Shown: positions 1-5,571 of the stretch, one piece after another
How positions within the stretch are numbered: the first letter of the stretch is position 1
Layout of the letters: the number at the start of each line of letters is the position of its first letter
Source: Bacteroidota bacterium
Lineage (GTDB): Bacteria > Bacteroidota > Bacteroidia > Flavobacteriales > Weeksellaceae
Length of the DNA stretch: 64,000 nucleotides
Direction of reading: 5' to 3'
Assembly: GCA_023386965.1 (NCBI GenBank)
Contig: JAEWIR010000044.1
Location: 1 to 64,000 of the forward strand
Translations under genes and position numbers: made by a program
Notes under the pieces: model-generated
Told to the model about the DNA's origin: nothing
The model's database searches: none
The model's input: only the letters and a program-made list of their open reading frames with translations

Positions 1-225
1 CTGGGCACTTTGATCAACTTCCACAGTATGAAGAGAGTAAACACCCGCGGAATGCAGAATGCCAACAAACATGTTCTTATGGCTTCCTTAACCTACAATC
101 TGAAGAAATATCTGAAATTCATCAGCCGAAAAGTAAAGTCCAATGCTCAAATAATGAAGTTACCAAAGGGAAAGTTCCGGCTTTTTGAAAAACTCTTTTC
201 CACGACTTCCATATTCTGGAACTAA
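1..225 (+). CDS. IS1182-type transposase, C-terminal fragment (5' end outside window)
   Basis: The reading frame is open from the first base and ends at 225. The visible ~74 residues contain a segment reading N-T-R-G-M-Q-N-A-N-K followed by an alanine/leucine-rich stretch and Y-N-L-K-K-Y-L-K-F. That ending is the one I recognise from IS1182/DDE transposases of flavobacteria, where it closes the catalytic RNase H-like domain. The catalytic DDE residues would lie to the left of the window, so it cannot be judged whether the element is intact. No terminal inverted repeat was recognised in the 150 bases after the stop. It sits at the outer end of the cassette-like array, so it may have truncated that array. 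Family assignment rests on memory of the C-terminal motif. Confidence 0.7.
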   Translation: MGTLINFHSMKRVNTRGMQNANKHVLMASLTYNLKKYLKFISRKVKSNAQIMKLPKGKFRLFEKLFSTTSIFWN

Positions 226-255
226 GCCCACCAAAAATCAACTTGCATCACAGTG

Positions 256-295
256 AAAAAAAACAAACCTCTCTTAAATCGCTTTAAAAGAGGTT
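256..295 (-). terminator. Rho-independent terminator, minus strand
   Basis: A 13-bp stem with one mismatch (266-278 with 283-295, loop TCGC) is followed on the minus strand by a run of T (complement of 256-263). It lies about 80 bases past the stop of the minus-strand gene ending at 373 and probably ends that transcript. Confidence 0.75.
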
Positions 296-347
296 GGATA
301 TGGTGGTTTTTTTCAGAAAACTCTTAGAAATTGAGGGTTGTGCAACA

Positions 348-366
348 GTTACCAATGTTATACGAC
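348..366 (-). other. Outer boundary of cassette A (attC-like site, apparently truncated)
   Basis: Positions 357-366 read GTTATACGAC, the exact inverse of GTCGTATAAC at 1225-1234 on the other side of the gene 373-1203. Read on the minus strand, the boundary begins 7 nt after that gene's stop codon. Unlike the boundary at 1225-1366, no long palindrome follows. Instead there is a second short motif, GTTACCA at 348-354, which is also the core at 1353-1359, and then unrelated sequence. I read this as a decayed or deleted attC-like element. Confidence 0.5.
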
Positions 367-372
367 GTTTTT

Positions 373-1203
373 TTATTTTTCTACTTTAACATCAATATTA
401 ATCGCAGGTCCTGCAACAGTCAATTTTGTCCAAGGCCCATAAAAATTTCTGTAATAGACACTTTTCATTAGTGCTCCGCTCAAATATAACCAACCGTCAA
501 ATCCATTCATTACTTGGACTGATATAAAAAAATCTTGTTTATCAACCCAAATATTTAGATCACTAATATCAAACGTAAAAGTGTTATTAATTATTTTTTC
601 TTTTGTTAGAACGATAGATAGTTTTTGATTGGTTATAGATTGACTTGGAAACTTTCCGTCTCTTGAATATATATTAAAATCTAAAACTATTGGTTTATCT
701 GTTTTTATATCAACAATATTCAAATTTATTTTGTCAATTTTTACTTTCTTCGAATTTGTGAAAAGAACACCAAATTCCTTAGATTTGTCTTCTTTAGTTC
801 TTGCAGGATTAAAACCAAATAAGATTTTTTTAGATTTAGCGTTTGTTCCCCAATTTTTATTCAGATATTTTTTCGGATTTATAACAACTTCTTCAATTGT
901 AAATACTTTTTCTTTTAAAGGTATTATGTGATTTTTAGAATTAATAAAGTCGTCAATTTTGCTTTTAAATGTTTGATAACCTCCATATTCAACAATTATA
1001 AAATTATCCTTAGACATATTTGTTAAGTCAATAGAATAATTTCCATTTTCATCTGCACTGGAACCAATAATTTCATTATCAACTCCAATTTTAGCAAATG
1101 GAATTGGTTGTTTGGTTTCATTAGAAATAATTTTACCAGTAATTATTTGTGCATTTATGATTGTGGAAAAGAGGAAAAGAAAATAAATAAATTTTGATTT
1201 CAT
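373..1203 (-). CDS. Secreted carboxypeptidase-regulatory-like domain protein (cassette A cargo)
   Basis: 276 residues. Residues 1-18 form a clear signal peptide ending A-Q. Residues ~19-95 look like a CarboxypepD_reg-like beta-sandwich (I-T-G-K-I-I ... P-I-P-F-A-K-I ... D-E-N-G-N-Y). The rest (about 100-276) is a second beta-rich domain I cannot name. Such N-terminal domains are common in exported Bacteroidetes proteins, but no TonB plug or barrel follows, so it is not a receptor. The gene is visibly more AT-rich than rlmD or the ribosomal genes, which suggests acquisition. It is bounded by a 10-nt inverted repeat: its start codon is 31 nt inside the right copy and its stop 7 nt from the left copy, the layout of an integron gene cassette. 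Biochemical role unknown. Confidence 0.8.
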   Translation of the reverse strand: MKSKFIYFLFLFSTIINAQIITGKIISNETKQPIPFAKIGVDNEIIGSSADENGNYSIDLTNMSKDNFIIVEYGGYQTFKSKIDDFINSKNHIIPLKEKVFTIEEVVINPKKYLNKNWGTNAKSKKILFGFNPARTKEDKSKEFGVLFTNSKKVKIDKINLNIVDIKTDKPIVLDFNIYSRDGKFPSQSITNQKLSIVLTKEKIINNTFTFDISDLNIWVDKQDFFISVQVMNGFDGWLYLSGALMKSVYYRNFYGPWTKLTVAGPAINIDVKVEK

Positions 1204-1224
1204 TGACGTGATTTTTTATAAAAT

Positions 1225-1366
1225 GTCGTATAACGTTTTGGCGCTTGGCGAAGAAGCGGATTTCGAAGCACTAAACTGTCAACCCAGCACAAAAGTTGAT
1301 ACGAGGTAGAATGTTCAATTAACCACTGAACCCGCTTTTTTGCCAAACGCCTGTTACCAGTAGGTG
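1225..1366 (-). other. attC-like recombination element between cassettes B and A
   Basis: The outer segments are GTCGTATAAC (1225-1234) and GTTACCAGTAGGTG (1353-1366). Just inside them, 1240-1259 pairs with 1331-1350 in a 20-bp stem with one mismatch and two G-T pairs, leaving a ~70-nt internal region. The core-to-core span (1228-1359) is about 132 nt, close to the length of Vibrio superintegron repeats. The left core is complementary to the far end of cassette A and the right core to the far end of cassette B, as expected if each cassette once existed as a circle closed at this site. The cores only partly fit the integron consensus GTTRRRY. An open frame across the element (1200-1394) is judged spurious. 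Confidence 0.6.
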
Positions 1367-1386
1367 TTCTTCGGTCGTGTCTGCTG

Positions 1387-2592
1387 TCAACCATTTTTTA
1401 TTATCTCTTTAAGTTCGTCTATTGTCAATGGTGGATTTTGCTTATGCAACATTGAATGGCAGTTTGGGCAAACAGGTCGTAAGTCCTGAATTGGATTTAC
1501 TTTATATTCTTGTTTGATTGTCGCTACCTGTGTCAAATGATGAACGTGAATAAATTTGTAACCCAAACTACCATAAAACTTTTCAAAGTTGAAGTCGCAA
1601 ACAGAACAAGAGTAACCGTAATGTTTTAAGCATTCCTTTCTTGCATAAATATTTCGTTCGTATCTTGTCTGTGTAACCTGTGTTGCAGAACCTTCAATAT
1701 ATGTTATTGTCGTGTCGGTTGTTTCTGAAAATGGGCTATAACGAATATTCTGTGTTTTTAAAAACTCAAACCATTCTTCTTCAAGTTCGTCAGCAACTTC
1801 AGGTCTGATTGAAATTCCTGAAGATTGTGGTGTCCAAGTTTGCTTTGATAAATTTCCTTTGTCGAGATTGTCAACTGTTAGAATTGGTTCTTTTTCGGGA
1901 TTTAATAAAGTGTCGAACTCAATTAATACTCTCGGAACGTCTTTGTCTTCACCGCTCCAATGCTGTGAAAGAAATGGTTCTGAAACAACTTTCCCTGATG
2001 CAAAAATTCCTCTTGGTGTTGAACCAACTCTTGCTAAAAACGCTCTGTCGCCTGGTCGAATACTTTTATGACTTCGACAACTCCACATTAAAGTTACCTT
2101 ACCTGTGTTTTTAAGTTCTTCAATATTTTTCTCAATGTATGGTTCATTGTTTGGGTCTGTCCATTGGCTCCATTTGTTAGGGTTCCACACAAAGAGATAA
2201 GAATTTTGAATTGAAATCGGTTTTACGTTCTCTGTCAAACCACATTCTTCTAATGCTTCTTTTAATTCCGGTTTGAGTTGATAAATAAAAAATGTCCCTT
2301 TGTAGTATCCTGTAAAAAAGAAATCCCAAAGTTTTCTTGTTCCATCTTCACGCTCTGTTTGTTTAATGTCGTGTTTTTTTAGGATGCGTTTTCCAAGTCC
2401 AACAATTTTCCCTACAACACCGTTTTTGTCTGACCAACCAATAATTCTTGCAAGGTCTGTCGCTGATGCTTCTTGTTTGTCGAGTGAATATAAAGTTTGA
2501 AAAATGAGAAGGTCGTCAGGTTGCACAAGGTCTTTGTCTTGCAGAATTTCTACAAAAAGTTCCTTACTGATATTTGGTGTCGTTGTCGTCAT
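1387..2592 (-). CDS. EVE-like domain plus HNH endonuclease, probable modification-dependent restriction enzyme (cassette B cargo)
   Basis: 401 residues, no signal peptide. Residues ~1-110 look like a winged-helix region. Residues ~128-230 contain L-F-V-W-N-P-N-K-W, an R-S-H-K-S-I-R-P-G-D-R segment and G-I-F-A-S-G-K-V, resembling EVE/PUA-type modified-base binding domains. The C-terminus is an HNH nuclease: zinc cysteines C329/C332 and C375/C378, and the catalytic H-V-H-H at 349-352 followed by the D-L-R-P-V-C-P-N-C-H ending. EVE-HNH fusions are known as type IV restriction systems that cut modified DNA, so anti-phage defence is the likely role (inference). The start codon is 17 nt inside the right cassette boundary and the stop is 28 nt before the attC-like core. 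Confidence 0.82.
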   Translation of the reverse strand: MTTTTPNISKELFVEILQDKDLVQPDDLLIFQTLYSLDKQEASATDLARIIGWSDKNGVVGKIVGLGKRILKKHDIKQTEREDGTRKLWDFFFTGYYKGTFFIYQLKPELKEALEECGLTENVKPISIQNSYLFVWNPNKWSQWTDPNNEPYIEKNIEELKNTGKVTLMWSCRSHKSIRPGDRAFLARVGSTPRGIFASGKVVSEPFLSQHWSGEDKDVPRVLIEFDTLLNPEKEPILTVDNLDKGNLSKQTWTPQSSGISIRPEVADELEEEWFEFLKTQNIRYSPFSETTDTTITYIEGSATQVTQTRYERNIYARKECLKHYGYSCSVCDFNFEKFYGSLGYKFIHVHHLTQVATIKQEYKVNPIQDLRPVCPNCHSMLHKQNPPLTIDELKEIIKNG

Positions 2593-2595
2593 TTA

Positions 2596-2620
2596 CACTT
2601 ACTGGTAACACGTAAATATA
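2596..2620 (-). other. Cassette B 5' boundary / attI-like junction with a promoter-like box
   Basis: CACTTACTGGTAAC (2596-2609) is the inverse of GTTACCAGTAGGTG (1353-1366) with 13 of 14 matches, so it marks the other end of cassette B. Immediately outside it, on the minus strand, is TATATTTA (complement of 2613-2620), 7 of 8 bases of the Bacteroidetes -7 element TANNTTTG. That places a possible cassette promoter next to the junction, although no TTG -33 box is present at the usual distance. The promoter reading is weak; the inverted repeat is directly visible. Confidence 0.45.
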
Positions 2621-2701
2621 TGTATATTATCTGATGTCATAAGGTTTTTGTTGAAAAATTATTCTAATGCAATAACTGTCGCATTATTAAAGTTTTATGA
2701 T

Positions 2702-2782
2702 TATATTTGAAGTGCGCATTTTATATTGCAACCATTGAATAACTCGGTTTTTTTGGAAATATTAACATATCCAAAATGCGCA
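2702..2782 (+). promoter_or_regulatory. Recombinase promoter element and inverted repeat covering the start codon
   Basis: TATATTTG at 2702-2709 is a perfect match to the -7 element. Three bases later, TGCGCATTTT (2713-2722) begins a perfect 10-bp inverted repeat whose other arm, AAAATGCGCA (2773-2782), contains the ATG at 2776. In an mRNA starting near 2714 the two arms would pair and bury the start codon. In DNA the same repeat could bind the recombinase or a repressor. A second inverted repeat, TAATGC/GCATTA, lies at 2665-2686. Confidence 0.5.
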
Positions 2783-3861
2783 TAGGGTATATGGACTTTT
2801 CAGACAAAAGATATCGCTTTTGCGAAGGAACCCATGAAGGGAAAAATGTGATATGGATCCAGTTCGAAAAAAACGCTGAAATGATTGGCTTTCTGCGGTT
2901 GCACACCAAGGCACGCTGGTCGGCCACCAATAAAAAATGGTATGTTACTGATAACCGCTACCACCGCCAGCTTTTCAATATGCCCCTGCAAATTAACGGA
3001 AAAGCGGTACTCACCCAAATTCATCTACTCAATCTTCCGGAATACAAACGCTTTCAGGAGCATCTCCTGCTGAAAGGATACAGCCCGAATACCGCCCGCG
3101 CCTACAGCACCGCATTTGCCCAACTGCTTTATGTTCTTAAAAGCCATCCTGTGGAAGACCTTACCCCAGAGCGGCTGCGTGCTTACTTCCTGTATTGCCA
3201 TAAGGAACTTAAGCTTTCCGAAAGCGAAATTCACACGCGCATCAATGCCGTGAAGTTCTATTTTGAACATGTACTGCACCGTGAACGGCTGTTTATTGAC
3301 ATACCGCGGCCTAAGAAAAAACAGGCCCTGCCCAAAATGCTGACCAAAGCAGAAGTAAGAAAAATTATTGAGGTCACAGAAAACCCCAAACACCGCCTTA
3401 TACTGCAGGTGTGCTACGGAATGGGGCTGCGCGTAAGTGAGGTGGTGGCGCTCAAACTTACGGACATTGACAGCAGCCAAAATCTTGTGCGCATAGAACA
3501 GGGGAAAGGCAAAAAAGACCGCCTGACCCTTTTGCCTGAAAGCCTGCTTACCGATATGCGGAGCTACTACCTGCAGTACCGGCCCAAGGTCTATCTTTTT
3601 GAAGGCCAGGAGGGCGCTGCGTATGCTGTGCGGTCGGCACAGGCCGTTTTTAAAAAAGCCCTGGAGAAAGCCGGAATAAAGAAAAAAATAGGCATCCATG
3701 GGCTGCGCCACAACTTTGCCACCCATCTGCTGGAAACCGGCACCGACATCCGCTTCATCCAGGATCTTCTGGGGCACACTTCTTTAAAGACCACCCAAAT
3801 CTATACACACGTTACCGACCTTACCAAAGCACAAATCAAAAGCCCGCTGGACTCTTTGTGA
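2776..3861 (+). CDS. Tyrosine recombinase with N-terminal accessory domain, adjacent to cassette array
   Basis: 361 residues. The catalytic set is complete: R219, K244 or K246 (in G-K-G-K-K-D-R), H308 and R311 (in H-G-L-R-H), H334 and the nucleophile Y343. Residues ~90-175 are the SAM-like core-binding domain (Y-S-P-N-T-A-R-A-Y). Residues 1-80 are an extra domain with a W-S-A-T-N-K-K-W-Y-V motif that XerC/XerD lack. The additional helix characteristic of IntI integrases, between the beta-hairpin and the second catalytic box, appears absent. The gene points away from the cassettes, as intI does in integrons. An alternative start is M6 at 2791, which would leave the upstream inverted repeat wholly untranslated. 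The housekeeping-type XerC is a separate gene at 34520-35398, so this one probably has a specialised role. Confidence 0.88.
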   Translation: MRIGYMDFSDKRYRFCEGTHEGKNVIWIQFEKNAEMIGFLRLHTKARWSATNKKWYVTDNRYHRQLFNMPLQINGKAVLTQIHLLNLPEYKRFQEHLLLKGYSPNTARAYSTAFAQLLYVLKSHPVEDLTPERLRAYFLYCHKELKLSESEIHTRINAVKFYFEHVLHRERLFIDIPRPKKKQALPKMLTKAEVRKIIEVTENPKHRLILQVCYGMGLRVSEVVALKLTDIDSSQNLVRIEQGKGKKDRLTLLPESLLTDMRSYYLQYRPKVYLFEGQEGAAYAVRSAQAVFKKALEKAGIKKKIGIHGLRHNFATHLLETGTDIRFIQDLLGHTSLKTTQIYTHVTDLTKAQIKSPLDSL

Positions 3862-4036
3862 CGCGTTTTTTACCATGAGTTCTTCACAGCAATAGGGTAT
3901 AGAAGTGATAAACCGTTGCTGCGGATTTATAAACCGTAACTTTTACCAGGAAAAAGAGAAAGACACCTTGCATAACCTTTCTACACCAAACAATAATTCC
4001 AAACTGCCCGCCGGTGGTTTTTTTATTCCAAAAGCG

Positions 4037-4044
4037 TACTTTTG
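4037..4044 (+). promoter_or_regulatory. -7 promoter element of rlmD
   Basis: TACTTTTG matches TANNTTTG exactly and ends 4 bases before the ATG at 4049, implying a very short or absent leader. It also supports starting rlmD at 4049 instead of at upstream in-frame codons. No TTG -33 box is evident. Confidence 0.5.
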
Positions 4045-4048
4045 CTGC

Positions 4049-5461
4049 ATGTCTAAAAACAGAAGAAAAAATCAGATACTTGAAAATATTCAGCTTGTTT
4101 CCGCAGGTGCCAAAGGCGTGGGCGTAGGCCGTACCCCCGAAGGCAAAACCGTGCTCGTGTCGGGCGCAGTTCCCGGCGACCGCGTAAATGCCCGCGTGAA
4201 AAAAGCGAAATCCAAATACTTTGAAGCCGAAACCGTTGAATTACTGGAACCTTCCCCTTTCCGTGTGGAGCCCAAGTGCATCCATTTCGGTGTATGCGGC
4301 GGCTGCAAATGGCAAAACCTGTCCTATGAAAAGCAACTGGACATTAAACAGGATGAAGTCTTCAACCATATTAAAAGAATTGGTGGTATTGAGGACTTTG
4401 AAACGCTGCCCATCCTCGGCAGTGCGGAGCAGTACTTCTACCGCAACAAGATGGAGTTTTCATTCTCCAACGCGCGCTGGCTTACCCAGTATGAAATCAG
4501 TTCCGAGGAGAATTTCGGCAGCCGCGATGCCCTGGGCTTTCATATCCCCGGAATGTGGAGCAAAATCCTGGACCTGAAGGAATGCTGGCTTCAGGAACCG
4601 CCTTCCAATGATATCCGTTTGGCAGTGCGCAACTATGCTGCCGCCAACGGTTTGGCCTTCTTCGATGTGAAAAGTCAGGAAGGTTTTCTTCGCACACTGA
4701 TGCTTCGTCAGAACTCAATGGGGGAGTGGATGGTACTTTTCCAGCTCTTCCGTGAGGAAAAGGAGAACCGCGAAAAGCTTTTCGAATTTTTGCTGAAGGA
4801 ATTTCCCCAGATTAAAACTTTGGTTTATACCATAAACAGTAAGCAGAATGACTCCATTTATGACCAGGAAGTTATTACCTACTTCGGCGACGGCTTTATA
4901 ATGGAAGAAATGGACGGCCTGAAATTTAAGATAGGACCCAAATCCTTTTTCCAGACCAATTACCGTCAGGCACTTGAGCTGTACCGCAAGACTCTTGAAT
5001 TTGCCGACCTGCAGGGCCATGAAGTAGTGTATGACCTTTACACAGGTACCGGAACCATTGCTCAGTACGTGGCCCGCAACGCAAAACAAGTTATCGGCAT
5101 CGAGTCCGTACCCGAAGCTATTGCTGCGGCAAAGGAGCATGCGGAACTGAACGGTCTTTCCAACTGTACCTTCTACTGTGGAGATATGAAGGATATTTTT
5201 AATGATGAATTCCTGGCCAACCATCCACCGGCCGATGTGCTGATTACCGACCCGCCGCGCGACGGTATGCATCAGAAGGTGGTGGAGCAGATCCTGAAAC
5301 TGGCACCCCGCCGAATTGTCTACGTAAGCTGTAATTCGGCCACCCAGGCCCGCGACCTGGCTTTGATGAAGGATCAGTATAGGTTGGTGAAGATCCTGCC
5401 CGTGGATATGTTCCCGCAGACGCATCACGTGGAAAACATTGCTCTGCTTGAGCGGATTTAA
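4049..5461 (+). CDS. rlmD: 23S rRNA (uracil-1939 C5)-methyltransferase RlmD
   Basis: 470 residues from the ATG at 4049; the frame stays open upstream to 3905 but that extension has no domain character. Order: TRAM RNA-binding domain (about 10-70), iron-sulfur cysteines C77, C83, C86 and a fourth near 179, then an SAM-dependent methyltransferase fold with D-L-Y-T-G-T-G-T, the T-D-P-P-R-D-G box and the catalytic cysteine (~428) in V-S-C-N. This is the TrmA/RumA family; RlmD makes m5U1939 in 23S rRNA using SAM, in the cytoplasm. In flavobacteria, as I recall, rlmD is often followed by DUF6452 and DUF6048 genes. Both are present here but separated from it by a metalloprotease gene. Confidence 0.93.
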   Translation: MSKNRRKNQILENIQLVSAGAKGVGVGRTPEGKTVLVSGAVPGDRVNARVKKAKSKYFEAETVELLEPSPFRVEPKCIHFGVCGGCKWQNLSYEKQLDIKQDEVFNHIKRIGGIEDFETLPILGSAEQYFYRNKMEFSFSNARWLTQYEISSEENFGSRDALGFHIPGMWSKILDLKECWLQEPPSNDIRLAVRNYAAANGLAFFDVKSQEGFLRTLMLRQNSMGEWMVLFQLFREEKENREKLFEFLLKEFPQIKTLVYTINSKQNDSIYDQEVITYFGDGFIMEEMDGLKFKIGPKSFFQTNYRQALELYRKTLEFADLQGHEVVYDLYTGTGTIAQYVARNAKQVIGIESVPEAIAAAKEHAELNGLSNCTFYCGDMKDIFNDEFLANHPPADVLITDPPRDGMHQKVVEQILKLAPRRIVYVSCNSATQARDLALMKDQYRLVKILPVDMFPQTHHVENIALLERI

Positions 5462-5571
5462 ACCCGATCCATTTTTAGTGGCCTTATTCCTTCTAGTTAC
5501 TGGCCAGTTGGTTCAATTTATTCCGCTTCGTGTTACTGTAATTTTCTATCTTTAGCCAAATAAAAAATTTG

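Noticed and set aside
1225..1366. Calling this a classical integron attC
   Set aside because: The cores GTTATAC and GTTACCA do not fully match GTTRRRY and no IntI-type integrase was found, so it is described only as attC-like.
1200..1394. Open frame of 64 codons on the minus strand
   Set aside because: It lies entirely over the attC-like palindrome, overlaps the flanking gene ends, has no domain, and its text is explained by the hairpin arms.
3025..3777. Long minus-strand frame of 250 codons inside the recombinase gene
   Set aside because: It is antisense to a protein with a complete catalytic set and has no recognisable motif.
4715..5428. 237-codon minus-strand frame inside rlmD
   Set aside because: Antisense shadow of the methyltransferase domain; no family features.
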